A DNA stretch of 64,000 nt, from positions 3,844,001 through 3,908,000 of the forward strand of contig NC_081340.1 in assembly GCF_022539665.2 (NCBI RefSeq). Reading direction: 5' to 3'. Positions 1 to 11,859 of this stretch are shown piece after piece. The DNA is from Daphnia carinata (lineage: Eukaryota; Arthropoda; Branchiopoda; Diplostraca; Daphniidae). Under the pieces are notes generated by a model. The model did no database searches. It saw nothing but the letters and a program-made list of their open reading frames with translations, and was not told the origin of the DNA. Made by a program: the position numbers and the translations under genes. How positions within the stretch are numbered: the stretch's first letter is position 1; each line of letters opens with the position of its first letter.

Positions 1-1668
1 CCAAGCTAACCACTCTACTATTTTCTTGTTAAAGGATGATCCGAGGATTCTCCATCTGCACTATAGAGATCTAACATAGGTAATCCTTTTTTTAAATAAA
101 TACAGAGTTCTTGATGTTATTGATCTTATCATTATTTACTTTTTGTCCTTCTGTCTTTGATGCAAAATATTGTTGATGGAGGAAATGGTCCTGGAACGAG
201 GTTATGCCATGTACGATAGGCACACTCTTTCTTCTTACCAAAGGTCACCTGCCTTGTCTTCCCATCCATAATGAAGAATAGCCATTGGTCTAAAAATATT
301 GAAAGCTTGTTTTTAAATTATTTATTCTGACTGGTAACTTAAGGACTGAGACATTTCATTAGAAATTGTGGGCAAGTGAAAGAGGATTGCAAACTATTTG
401 TTTTTTCATTGTTTTTTTTTTGTCATCTACCACATAACTATCCCTAAAGGATGTTGTATTAGTAAAAATCAAATGAGTGTCTGCCCACTAGCATTAAATC
501 GAAAAAAATGCCTATTGGTTTCGGCGACCGCAGATTCCCTCATTACAGGCGGCATTCTAAGATCCTCGCCGCCATTGATTTGTTTATATTGCTTTTTTTT
601 AGTAGATCGGCGATTAAAGGTTTCTTTTCCATTTCATGGAAGGACGTATGGCTTTGATGAAAATTGCCATTAAGACTGCCGAAGCTGCATATGGTACGGA
701 AACCTAAAAATGGCATTGAGTTCGACTTCACACATGGGCTAGGTACTTCTCGCTTTTTTGTCAATCGATAAAGTAGTTTCAATGCTATTAATTTGCATTC
801 ACAGAATTTTTGTGGAGGATGAAGTGAAGCCTGGAAGCGTTCGAAGATGGAAGAGCCGGCCTACAGTTGAAAAACACTTAGAGCGCATTACGGTTGGTAA
901 AGTAGTAGAGTAAGAAATTGTATGCGTAACGGTTTTTTTTTTCTATTCTTAAAATAGGTTAATAGTAACACTGGGTGGAAAAGGTTCTTGAATGAAGCGA
1001 GACACTGAATAAATTGTGATGCTTAGATGGATGACATTGCATTTCTATACTGCATTCAGATTCCCCATACGGTATTTAATATTTAAACAATTGAAGTGTA
1101 TATCTGGGCTCCCTTCCTTTCCGTAGCCCCGTTTCCCCTTGACTCATAATAAGCCCGTAGGGGGTCATGCCCCTACTGTACGGTATATATAAAAATAACA
1201 TATACCGAGGTTTGGAGGGCTCTGGCCGGAAAGGGGACGTGGGGGTCCGCGTAGTCCGATGATGTGTTCACGGAGGGCGATGTGGCTATCCGCAAATCCG
1301 AATTAAAGGTTAATCGCTCCAGTAAAAATGTTCCATATCTTCGGCTCTTCTTCCGGCTTCTCTTAGCCAATCACCGGGTAATCTCCCCGGTGGGTCAACA
1401 AGGCAGTGTCTCCCCCTGCCTGGGTTGACGGCAACTTTTGAAAGGGCTATTGTGCCTTTTTAAAGTTGCAAAAATAATTGTAATGTGCAGAGAATTGTCA
1501 ATAAAATTTTTTTTATAAAATATTTGTTGCAAAATTTGTTTCTTTCATTGTCTGTAGTCGCTGTGTTCACACATTACACTTCACATCTTTTTTTTTTTTA
1601 TTTAGCGTACTCAATTTACCTTCATTATTTTTGCCACCTTTGATGGTAAGCATTGTTTCCATTGGTAA
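1..1668 (-). repeat. Left arm of large inverted repeat
   Basis: Read in reverse complement, this stretch matches 2040-3320. The match is nearly base for base from about 760 to 1668 and looser from 1 to 378. Bases 379-760 have no counterpart in the other arm, so they are an insertion here or a deletion there. The arm begins at the window edge, so its true outer end may lie outside. It carries the hairpin-rich core at about 1085-1515 on the minus strand. I see no transposase or reverse transcriptase, so the element is non-autonomous or a fragment. It could also be an assembly fold-back. Confidence 0.8.
379..760. other. Arm-specific insertion in the left repeat arm
   Basis: Both arms agree up to a shared motif (gtgggcaagtgaaag near 368-382; its reverse complement near 2957) and again beyond about 760. 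The intervening 380 bases occur only on the left. Open frames here are short and look like no known protein. I see no convincing terminal repeats or target-site duplication, so insertion on the left and deletion on the right are equally possible. Confidence 0.5.
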
Positions 1669-1856
1669 ATCGCTTATCTTCATTTTTATACATTTACTGA
1701 GGTTTGAACTCAGGGAAACAGGTATCGCAGCTAAAGGCTCTTCCACAGAGCTATGAACCGTATGAAAACAATAGACAGATAATCATATAGTTGTGAAAGA
1801 CTGCATAAACATCCTAGACGATAACATATGATATGCGATAATAAAAAATTTAGATG

Positions 1857-1927
1857 TATCTCGTGGCTCAATGTTAGAGCATCGGCGTTGCACGCTGAAT
1901 GTCTGGGGATCGGTTCCCATACGAGTA
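1857..1927 (+). repeat. tRNA-like sequence in the palindrome centre
   Basis: A tRNA-like D-arm (ggctcaatgttagagc) is followed by a five-pair anticodon stem (tcggc/gctga) around a seven-base loop reading TGC (Ala-like). The T-arm is degenerate (ggggatcggttccc). Only about five bases of the acceptor stem pair. It is best read as a tRNA-derived repeat head or tRNA pseudogene. A similar sequence lies the same ~180 bases upstream of the third repeat copy, so it travels with the repeat. Confidence 0.5.
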
Positions 1928-2039
1928 AAATAAAATCCAAATACAAAACTACTTCAAAAAATATTCAGGTATTACACGTTGTTCCTTGAGTTTAAGTTGA
2001 AGAATTCAAAGAGTGCAATAAATAATAATTGAATAATTA

Positions 2040-3320
2040 CAGATAAACCAATGGAAACAATGCTTACCATCAAAGGTGGCAAAACCAATAAAGGTGAATT
2101 GAGCAAGCTAAATTAACAAAAAAAAAAAAAAGTTGATTAATGTAATGTGTAAACACAGCGAAAACAGACAATGAAAGAAACAAATTTTGCAACAAATATT
2201 TTATAAAAAAAAATTTATTGACAATTCTCTGCACATTACAATTATTTTTGCAACTTTAAAAAGGCACAATAGCCCTTTCAAAAGTTGCCGTCAACCCAGG
2301 CAGGGGGAGACACTGCCTTGTTGACCCACCGGGGAGATTACCCGGTGATTGGCTAAGAGAAGCCGGAAGAAGAGCCGAAGATATGGAACATTTTTACTGG
2401 AGCGATTAACCTTTAATTCGGATTTGTGGGTAGCCACGTCGCCCTCCGTGAACACATCATCGGACTACGCGGACCCCCACGTCCCCTTTCCGGCCAGAGC
2501 CCTCCAAACCTCGGTATATGTTATTTTTATATATACCGTACAGTAGGGGCATGACCCCCTACGGGCTTATTATGAGTCAAGGGGAAACGGGGCTACGGAA
2601 AGGAAGGGAGCCCAGATATACACTTCAATTTTTTAAATATTAAATACCGTATGGGGAATCTGAATGCAGTATAGAAATGCAATGTCATCCATCTAAGCAT
2701 CACAATTTATTCAGTGTCTCGCTTCATTCAAGAACCTTTTCCACCCAGTGTTACTATTAACCTATTTTAAGAATAGAAAAAAAAAAACCGTTACGCATAC
2801 AATTTCTTACTCTACTACTTTACCAACCGTAATGCGCTCTAAGTGTTTTTCAACTGTAGGCCGGCTCTTCCATCTTCGAACGCTTCCAGGCTTCACTTCA
2901 TCCTCCACAAAAATTCTGTGAATGCAAATTAATAGCATTGAAACTACTTTATCGATCTTTCACTTGCCCACAATCTGTAAACCGAAGTGTCACTCACGGT
3001 GGCAGTCGTTAAAAGTTACCGATAAGAATAAATAACATAAAAACAGCTTTCAATATTTTTAGACCAATCGGTCTTCTTCGTTATGGACGGGGAAGTCAAG
3101 GCAGGTGACCTTTGGTAAGAAGACAGAGTGAATCTGTCATGTGACATAGTCTCTGTCCAGCAGCATTTTCTCCATCAGCAACATTTTGCATGAAAGACAG
3201 AAGGACAAAAAAGTAAATAGTATAAGATTAAGTCAACTTTGTAAAAAAAATAAAACAAAAAGGATAACCTGAGTAAGATCTCTAATGCTGATGGAGAATC
3301 ATTGGATCATCGATTAACAA
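2040..3320 (+). repeat. Right arm of large inverted repeat
   Basis: This is the reverse-complement partner of the left arm, separated from it by a spacer of about 370 bases. From 2040 to 2957 the two arms differ at only a few positions. Beyond that, to about 3320, they stay alignable with many differences. The arm runs through the conserved core (2205-2635), then a sequence shared in diverged form with 28600-28770. No protein-coding potential is evident apart from a 65-codon frame inside the core. Confidence 0.8.
2205..2635 (-). repeat. Hairpin-rich conserved repeat core (right copy)
   Basis: This core of about 430 bases is almost identical in three places: 1085-1515, here, and 28165-28600. 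Nested inverted repeats are visible: gcaacttt/aaagttgc (2250-2289), gtcaac..aggca/tgcct..gttgac (2291-2326), caccggg/cccggtg (2328-2347), ggtatat/atatacc (2513-2537) and gtagggg/cccctac (2543-2562). Read on the minus strand it has a TATA-like tatataaaaata, then the hairpins, then AATAAA. That order resembles a small Pol II unit or an LTR. A 65-codon frame on the plus strand (2349-2546) is conserved but matches nothing I know. Confidence 0.6.
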
Positions 3321-5489
3321 GAAGAGTTTCAACATAGCTTTAGCCTGGATGGCATTATCTGGTGGTAGTAGGTTGATATCCTACATTGATGTTTGAGCAC
3401 AAGCCTAAGGTAAATTTTGGCAAAACAGGTTGGCACCTCTGAAGTCTTCACCAAATGAGATCTGTTGCGAATTTTGTTTCCTTTTTCATTGTCCTTCCTC
3501 TTAGTTTTCAAATAACGTTTATGTGATCCTTGACATGGTAGAGTCAAACTAAGATCCCAAGCTCGACCAAAGGCTGAAGATTTTTGGATGCACGAAGGAT
3601 GAAGCCTTATGAATAAATTCACCTTGTGACCTATGGAAAACATATATTGAGGCATGTTTTACAGCTGTCATTAGTATAGGAATTTGTACATGCTCACAAT
3701 CAGAGATGCAATCATTTGACAGCTTTGGGACAATCCATGAGCTTGTGTGCCAATTGATATTGATACATCTGCAATGAAGTTTTGTTAATATTGTTTTAAT
3801 GGCACTGTACCACAATGACAGAAAAAATTTGAAAAGCACTGTGAAACCATTACGCGAATGGTAGTTACCAACAATTCTCTTTCGTCAGGAGCTACAAAAT
3901 TTTATTTCTTCCTTACGAGGATGGAAGCTGCAAATTGGGTTTCTTCAGCTTGGGGTGGAGACGCCTTTCATGTCCATCCAGGTTTGTATTCTAGGGCGTG
4001 CATTCGTCAAATTTTTCTCCCGCGTGGTAAACCTTATTTGTGGGGAGAAAAAAAAAAAAAATTTTTAAACAAACCCTTCAAGAGTAAAAACAAAATGCAC
4101 GTGGTCCTTAGCATCCACGAAACATGTACATTCAACTTTCATTCAGATTTCTTTCTTCATGGCTATCAGGAACTTAACGAACATTGACAGCCGTTGAGTT
4201 CACAAATCTTACCCCCTCCGACCTGACCTGCCCTGCCCCAAACGGATGTCGGACTGGGACAGGATAGCGTTTTGTGTCGTAGTGCAACAGATCTCCGCAT
4301 AATGCATCTTAGTCGAAGGGAGCGTGCCCCGAGTATGCCCGTAAAAATCTAGCTTGCAAAAGTGGACGAGGGGCGTGGCTGTCTTGTAGGGGTTTTAATA
4401 TGGAGTAGCTAGCATGAGATAGCATCTAATCTATAACTCTGGTTTAGGAATTAACCCAATTGACTGTAGCAGGGTAATCGATTTAGGCCGCTAAAAAAAA
4501 TTGGACCCACCTTGCCGGTGTAAAATAGGCCTGTTCTATGGCAATCCGTTTCCTCCCCCCCCCCCCCCCCCCAAAAAAAAGTATCGGCCTTTTTTTCTGC
4601 TTTACTGCTATCGCCATCTACTGGTCAGATTTCTAGTAATTCTCGACATACACTCACCGAATATTTCAGCTGCATCGCGCTAGCGCTGTAGCGTACTGGC
4701 GCGCTAGCATTGCGTCAAATATTCGGTGTATTTCAAAACCGATTAACTTAATGAAAAAAATAGCAATTTTCCCGGAATCAGCATTCAATTTTGAGTATAT
4801 CCTGTTATATTTAACCAATTCCGATGAATGTCAGTTTTTGCAGAAAAAAATTTTAAGCCCGACTAAATAGGCCCGACTAAATAAGCCCGACTTTTCTTAT
4901 TTTTTCGTTTTTTATGTTTAATTAAAAAACCATAAGGCCTATTGGAAAATAAATTTCATTTTCATGATAAGCCTTTAATTCTAAATCGTAATCATGTATT
5001 TTAAGCGAATTTTAAAATTTAGCTAAAAATTAAAAAGTGCAAAGGGCCTTATAGCCTTACCACTTTTGTCAAAATCGGCCAAAAATGACATCTCTTGGAA
5101 TTCCATGAAATCACGCAGTATAATAAAAATTTCATTCTGATTCAGAAAAAGCCACTCGTTTTCTTGTCAAGTAGCCGTTTTTGAATTACACTGAATATTC
5201 GTAATAGAAATAAAAAGGTCGGTCGACCGTTTCCGGCGTGGGATGGGTGGTTCGATCACACCTGATCGGGGCCGAACCCTGTGGAAAACCGTGAATGTAA
5301 ATCCAAATTTAGTCACACCATCTAGCGCCCGAACTGGGAATTATTGTATTATGGGTGCAGAAGTCATGTTTGGTTCTCGAGCTATTGTTGTCTCTGCCGT
5401 CATTCTGTACTGTCAAAGTTCTCATAATATCGTTTTGTGTTTTGTTTTTTGCTTTAAAAGAAACCTAAATCTATAAAGAAGATATAAAC
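3321..5489. other. Intergenic region upstream of EXOC4
   Basis: No gene recognised. Open frames on the minus strand at 3329-3839 and the plus strand at 3858-4187 overlap or are broken and look like nothing known. The stretch holds a C-then-A homopolymer run near 4553-4580, a short perfect foldback (4655-4728) and a run of three near-identical units of about 15 bases starting gcccgacta near 4857-4893. Promoter sequence for EXOC4 presumably lies just before 5490, but I see no clear TATA box. Confidence 0.5.
4655..4728. repeat. Small foldback with 12-bp perfect arms
   Basis: The sequence caccgaatattt (4655-4666) is followed by its exact reverse complement aaatattcggtg (4717-4728). The 50-base loop is rich in gcgctagc-type palindromes. 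It could be a degenerate miniature inverted-repeat element or a cruciform-prone intergenic sequence. No second copy was seen in the window. Confidence 0.5.
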
Positions 5490-8400
5490 ATGGCAAAGGA
5501 AACGGTATCTTTTTATGGCGTTTTGTTATCCTAATATGAATGTTATGTTTATTGTATCATTACAGTCCGGACTTCTAATGAACGTAATTGGGACTCTATC
5601 GTCCCTATCTTCAAACGAGCAGCGAGACCGAGAGAAGGCAAAACTTGAGCGTGAATTTAAACTTAGTGATCAGAGATTAGAAAAATTAGTTACAACACAC
5701 CACAGAGATTTAGCCAATGTGATGCAAATTTACAGCAAAGCTTCAGTTAGCATCAATGAAGCTAGAACTCGAATTGCTATGGTGAAAGGACAGTTAGCAG
5801 CTTGCAGAGGGCTACTGCACTGTAGAAGAGATGAACTTAAAAAGCTGTGGCTAGAAGGAGTGGAGCATAAACAAGTGCTTCTCATGCTGAATCAGATGTA
5901 ACAAAAGGAATTATAGTTTGATTCCAAAGCTAAATGTGTAAATTATTAATTTGTTAACCATTGCAGTGAAAAATTAAAAGAAATACCTGACAAAATTAAT
6001 GAAAATATAGCAAAGAAGAATTATGTAGCAGCTGCAGAGCTTGTGGTTGAAGCGCAACAAAATCTACAAGGTCCACTGCAAAATGTTGAAGCTTTAAAGG
6101 ATGTTCGAAGTGATCTTGCCACAAAGCAAGAGGTATCACATATATTCACCTAAACAATAATGTATGAATCCAAGTTGTTTATGTATACTTGATAGCGCTT
6201 CTACAAAATTCTTTTGGAAGACTTGAGTCACTATATCTATGTAAAATCATCAAGTGATGTCTTGCAGTGGAAACGCGCTGCGACATCACAGGCACCTTTT
6301 CAAAGAGCCTCTAGTGGCCGTAACTCCTCTGGCAGGGCTTCTGGAAACTTGATTTCGAAGAATGATGCGCCAAAGGTAAAATCACTGATGCTAGAAGTTG
6401 TCGGAAGCAGTCAAAGGTATCTCTGTTAAAGAATTGAAGATATTGATCATTAGGAATCCAGCTGATTAATTATTTGCTTCTTCACTAGTGCTCAAGATGA
6501 GAAAAGTAACCAGTGTATATCTAACATAGTTCAATGTCTCTCGCTAGTAAATAGGTTACCTGAAACACTGGAAGTAATTTCCCATTTTGCAAGAATATGT
6601 GGTTAAAAATGAGTAATTGACCTTTTTTTTAACTTAGAGTTTAAAAAATGGAATGGGCATGGAAATGACGTTGATAACAAGAAAAACCGCCCAACAAATT
6701 AGCGAGATGTATCCACCTAATGGAAAAAATGTTTTGAAGGAACTGTTTGAGGCTGTAATGGAGCAAATGCGGAGGATTGTGAAGGCTCACACAGCCGTTC
6801 TCGACAGTGTTAAGGCTCTACTGAAAGACCAGCAGTACAATAACGATGTTGTTATGTACAATATAGAAGATGTATGGTCCCAAGTACAAACTGTGGTATG
6901 CTTAATTATTTAAATGTTTTACAACTCGCCTGTTCTGTTTAATCTGGAACGAATCACTGGCATTGTTTTAGATTCAAGTTTTGTTGTCCCAGTATTGGGA
7001 TATTGGTAGTACCGCTTCAAAAAGCGGTAACTCGGGCAGCACTTTCTCATCAAATTCTCAATTGGGAGCAGCCGATTTGAACGCATACTTTTCCAGAAGA
7101 CGACAGCCTAGGTAAAGGAAAATTTTTATTTTAAGCACAATCAGCTCAAACTTAACGTATTTATCAATCTGTGGTCTAGAACACAGAAAACAACACTTTT
7201 CCGTTTCGAAGGTTCTCTCCATTCAATTAGCTTGAATGAGTCTAATAGCGACTATTCCAAGCAAGACCAACATGGTCTGGATGCGCCGGATCGGATTTTA
7301 ATTGTTGAACCTAATGCGCGTTTGGTGATTGAAATTTATCAGCCCTTAATGACCTTTGTTCAAGAAATAGAAACTGCGCTTGGGTGTAGTTCTCAAGGGT
7401 ATGTTTACTGAATCTCTATTCCAAAATCCTGCTTTACTTAATTGATAAAGCTTTCAACAGGACGCATTGCGCGCTTCATGTGTTCATCACAGTATTTACA
7501 CGCGACGTCTTTCTCAGTCAAATTCACATCGAGATGGGCACCGCACTGGACGAAGCCACGCGAAAACTGGATATGTGGAAGTCTGTAAATCCCACTGAGT
7601 TGACACAAAATACAAAAGCCACACGGCCTTTGCTTCAGGTAGCATTTTTCCCCACCCCGTTTTCGTTTTCAAGTTTGTTTTTCAGTTTACTGTCATAGAG
7701 CACCATACAAGTTTACCGCTGTCTCATGGAAATCCGCCAATTAATGGAAGCCCTTCCCCAATTCGCCCAGCATTTTCTCGGTACTACGATAGAAAAATTT
7801 CCCTCATCAGATTTCATTTTGAATTCTACACTTTATCTAGGCATGGCATGCAACATGTTACTGCGCTACAGCGAAACTTGTCAAGCGGCTTACCGAGGCT
7901 TGGTCCAATCAGATTTGGAGGACAAACGTGTTATCAGTGCCACTTGGGCCAAAGATGAAGACATACATCGTTTTTTGAGGTTTGTTTGTCATTTTCTGTT
8001 GTAAACGATAGCGTATTTTACGAAAAGAGGAAAAAAAATAGGTCTCTTCCTAGTTGGACGGCTTTGCAAACCGTTCGAGCACATCGTAATTCTGGTACCA
8101 CGGATTGCGAAACCTACGAAGATAGTCCAGAAGAGATCAGACAACGAAGCGCCAAAGAGACGGAAATATTGACGGGTAATTTGGGTGACGCCATTATCCC
8201 CCCTCATGAAATTCTGGCCGATCCGACACAGTTGCGAATATTAGCGTTGCTTCAAGAATCTTTAGTAAATCAGGTATTATCATTGCGATTGGGCCGGCGT
8301 TAAATATAATACATTTTGCAGGAGTGGTTCGCAGCACATATACAAGAACTAGCGAATGGCATAACGCGCTCTGGCGCTTCTGAATCCCTCCTAGCTCTGC

Positions 8401-9359
8401 CAGAAACGAACGTCCAGACTTTGTTGGAGCTGGCAAAAGATTTCGAAGATCTAGCCGATACATGCCTTTTAGTTTTGCATTTGGAGGTGCGCGTCCATTG
8501 TTTTTATCACTTAGTACCGCTTGGAAGACAAGCACAGTTCTGGCTGAACGGTGATAATCAAGAGCCCGATCCTGAAATTGGTAGGCTTAGTAGGGATTTG
8601 ACTGCAATTGACGAGTCTTTGTCAGCTTTCATACAACAACGTAAACATCGCGTAGGTTGTCTTAACTTGAGCACGATTTTCTCAAAACTTACACATCTCT
8701 CGTATTATAGTACATATTTGAGGGAGTTAGTCACCTTGTATCCAGTATCATCATGTCCTCTGTGCAGCATATCCGGCGGATGAATGAAAATGGCGTCAAG
8801 AAAATGTGTCGCAATATTTTCGCCTTACAGCAAACGTTAACCAGCATTACTTTGGCCCGCGAACCAGCGCTGGACCATGCGCGCCAGTATTTTGAGTTGC
8901 TTTGCGTAACACCAGAGGTAAGGACACTTTCTGTTTTGTTCAAGTGAAGCAACTGGTTTCTAGTAGATAAAATATTTTTACTATATTTACCTTTATCAAA
9001 AATTGCTAATATATAATTACTTGCATTACGCTGCATTAATGAAGGATTCCTCGTTCCTTCAAGGAATGGAAGTAAGGATGGGCTTTGTGAATATAGCTTG
9101 GAGCATGATTCTGTTTTGCAGCATATTTAAGCGAATCCGTAGATAGTTAGCAACTATGTAAATGCCTTGATTTTGTCTTTTAATTCACCAGGAAATATTA
9201 AATGGTATTCTGGAGCGTGGATCCCAATACACCGAATTGGAGTATATTCAAGTACTTCAACTATTGAACAGAAGTCGCCCTGGTACAGCTTCCAACGAAA
9301 TAACTCGTCATCTCGAACGCCTGTCAGAGATCTTAGGAGAATTAGGTGTCACTGTTTAA
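5490..9359 (+). CDS. EXOC4: Exocyst complex component 4 (Sec8)
   Basis: Sec8 is a subunit of the octameric exocyst, which tethers secretory vesicles to the plasma membrane before SNARE fusion. Fourteen exons keep frame: 5490-5504, 5566-5897, 5967-6132, 6196-6416, 6489-6573, 6638-6895, 6972-7111, 7180-7398, 7461-7638, 7699-7979, 8042-8273, 8322-8651, 8711-8917 and 9192-9359, giving 943 residues (human protein 974). Family landmarks include LLHCRRDELKKLW in the N-terminal Sec8 domain, KATRPLLQ, AAYRGLVQSD, the EVRVHCFYHLVPL block, and GVKKMCRNIFALQQTLT near the C-terminus. The first exon encodes only MAKET; this ATG was chosen because a clean donor follows and joins in frame to SGLLMNVIGTLSS, the conserved start of the family. 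Introns are 59-75 bases except the last (274). An AATAAA lies at 9496-9501. The assignment is very secure; single splice sites could be off by a few bases. Confidence 0.95.
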
Positions 9360-10312
9360 GTTTAGTTAACTAATCTTACTATCCGTGTGACATGCAGGGT
9401 TGGTCCGCGTCGGCTTTACTTGATAAAAATGTCGTTGCTTTACAATTTCAATTGAAGAAATTGTCATTCTCATGGTTAATCACCGAGTATTTACAAATAA
9501 ATATTGATTTACTGTTATGAATCCCTTCAAGGCTAACTGCCTGTATCATTGTTGCTTAAAACATCATGGACTTGAAAACAACACCATTCTTGTTATAAAA
9601 GTCGTGGTGTTTTCCGCCCTAGTTGAAAGGACAAATTTTCGATCGCCCTGAAAATAAATTTATAAACAAAATTTTAGAAATTTTTTTCTCAAAACAAGTA
9701 CAGTTGATCAAATACTGAAGTAAGTTTTTAACCTTCTATGATTCACCCAAATTACTAAATATAACACAAAGAAATAACTAAATTGCAGAGCCAAAAGAAT
9801 CGAACTAGAGCTACGTGGTAGGAAATTGAGTCTCTAGGACCGTATTTCGTACTCACTTGGCACATTTTTCACGAACCTAACACACATACAAAAGTAGTGC
9901 ATGATTCCTCAATTGCATGATTTTTCAAATTTAATGAAAGTTTTCGCGGTTTTGTAAAATTAAAAATAAGTTGCTTTCAGGGATGTTGGTCACATTAAGC
10001 TCTCTAATTACGTGGTTACACCTTATACGAGTGCAGAGAAACACGGTTTCCGTGAATCTTTTTGGATTGGTAGGTAGGACCTGATGAGTTCTTAACATGC
10101 GTACACATACATTTTGTGGTACATCTCCATCTACGTTGTGATGTGTACAATTAGACAAAGAGTCGTAACACACTGATGGTCGAACGTGAAGAATCGCAAC
10201 GACAAAGAGGTTAGTAGCCCAAACCGTAAGTGATTGATACCCGGGAAATCTCTGGGATAATGCATTTGCCAATAAAAAGTTTTTCTTAAAGGCGGGACCT
10301 CCACCAGCAAGA
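9360..10312. other. EXOC4 3' flank and upstream region of Pro-rich gene 1
   Basis: No coding sequence recognised. Two AATAAA motifs (9496 and about 9652) may end EXOC4 transcripts. The right part is the promoter of the next gene: from about 10209 it shares blocks with the promoter of the paralogue at 14.6-14.75 kb. Minus-strand open frames at 9931-10409 overlap this promoter and are not credible. Confidence 0.5.
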
Positions 10313-10320
10313 TATAAATA
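10209..10320 (+). promoter_or_regulatory. Promoter of Pro-rich gene 1 (shared with paralogue)
   Basis: The TATA box tataaata is at 10313-10320, about 90 bases before the ATG. Two upstream blocks recur in the same order before the paralogous gene: ggttagtagcccaaacc at 10209 and cttaaaggcggga near 10285. Spacing from the first block to TATA is 104 bases here and 97 there. Shared promoter blocks suggest the pair is co-expressed. Confidence 0.6.
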
Positions 10321-10407
10321 TGAGCGCACATCCTATTCGTTTTACTAACGGTTCGAATTTTTACTTGTACGCTTCTGAAATTCTTCAAGAACAACACAGA
10401 GGTCCTC

Positions 10408-11859
10408 ATGGCAAGACGGATCGAAATTTCAAAGGTAAGCCATGACTTCCAATGGAAAAATACATTTTTAAATTTAAATTATTACATAACAAAATGGTGT
10501 TAACAATTTTGTTAAATGATGCAGCTTCTCGCACCGTGTTTGCTGATTTTAGTGGCGCTGCAGCTATTTGAATCGAAAACCAGCGTATCGGCAGATAGCA
10601 ATCTAAAAGATGTCTACGCCGGCTACTCTCAAATGGACGACGGTGATTTTACGGAAATGGATTACTTTGATGAACGCCTAGATACATCTGACATCGACAG
10701 ACACGGTTCGAAACATCGTCGTTTCAAATTGCGAAACAAGCATAAGAAGAAAAAGTACAACTACGGTGCATCCTCACAATTTAGCCCAGTCAATTATTAT
10801 CAGTCCCCTACGACCCATAAGAGACCATTGGGCGGTAAATATAGCGTACCCAAGACTCAAAGCATCGTAACGCCACCAAAATATAGAGCTCCGCATCATC
10901 CACCAACACGCCACCAGGTTGCCATTCCTGCAGCTTCACGCCCACTAGTTTTCAAGCAACCAGCTTCACGTCCACTAACTCATCGCCATCCGGCTCCACA
11001 TCCGCCACCTTCATCTCCCCGTGCTCCACATCCTCATGCTTCACACAGCTCTGCTTTACATCCCGCTGCTTCACGTCCCTCTGCCTCACAATTCCCTATT
11101 TCACGTCCCACCCCATCACGCCCTACACCTTCACATCCTTCGACCTCACGACCTACACCTTCACGTCCTTCGACTCCACGGCCTGCACCTTCACGTACTG
11201 CGACTACAACTCCTAAACCTTCACGATCTACATCCTCGAGTCAAACATTTTCACATTTTGAATTACCTCTTCTTCCACTTTCACACCCCGTACTTTTCGG
11301 TCCTGAAGGTTTACGTTCTCATACCTCGCGTCCCAAAGTTTCAAAGTCCCCAACTCGTAGCTCCTCTTCATCCCAAACCACAACTTCACGATATCCAACT
11401 AAACGTTCTTCGACGTCACGTCCACCTACCTCACAGACCCCAGTATCATATTCTCCAACTTCCACTACATTAGCTACCAGTACCACGGTTTATACTCCAA
11501 CATCTAGTACGACGACTAGTTCTTCAACTTATTCCAGTACTCAGACTTCCAGTCCTTCCGAATCCACTGCCCCAACCTACATCCCTACTGCGACGAATGC
11601 AACAGAATCTAGTTTTCTAGCTTCTAGTGCTCCCGAAGCCAAGAAGAGTCATTCGAAAAAGAAATCAACTGTTTCAAGTTTATCCACACCTGAGGATGGC
11701 ACACTCGAGTTAACGCAAGAAATCCCAATCAACCCAGTTGACATCCCTAAAGCGACTTCTTTTTCGTCGGCATCAGTATCTAACAAAGATGACACTGGAT
11801 TCTTTTTCAGGCCCACGAACAGTTTTCCCAATTTCTTTAAACAGCTACTGCAAGGTTAA
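10408..11859 (+). CDS. Secreted Pro/Ser/Thr-rich repeat protein (gene 1 of pair)
   Basis: Two exons (10408-10434, 10525-11859) encode 453 residues. The short first exon gives MARRIEISK; the second opens with a hydrophobic segment (LLAPCLLILVALQLF) forming a likely secretion signal that ends near SVSADSN. Next come an acidic stretch, a strongly basic patch (KHRRFKLRNKHKKKK), a long low-complexity core built on SRPTPSRP-like units, and a Ser/Thr-rich part that could be heavily O-glycosylated. The C-terminus FPNFFKQLLQG recurs almost unchanged in the gene at 14.8 kb, as do the signal region and the 27-base first exon ending in K. The make-up suits an extracellular structural, adhesive, mucin-like or cuticle protein. 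I recognise no catalytic domain and cannot name a family, so the role is inference. Long open frames in other frames of the repeat are shadows. Confidence 0.85.

Noticed and set aside
1857-1927. Functional tRNA gene (Ala, TGC)
   Set aside because: Acceptor and T stems do not close and the sequence belongs to a repeat; a pseudogene or repeat head explains it better.
3329-3839. Two overlapping minus-strand frames that could be one broken gene
   Set aside because: They are in different frames with no recognisable domain, and no splice join restores a family-like protein.
11021-11473. Long His/Leu-rich frame inside Pro-rich gene 1
   Set aside because: It is the same repeat DNA read in another frame; the main frame has the signal peptide and the conserved C-terminus.
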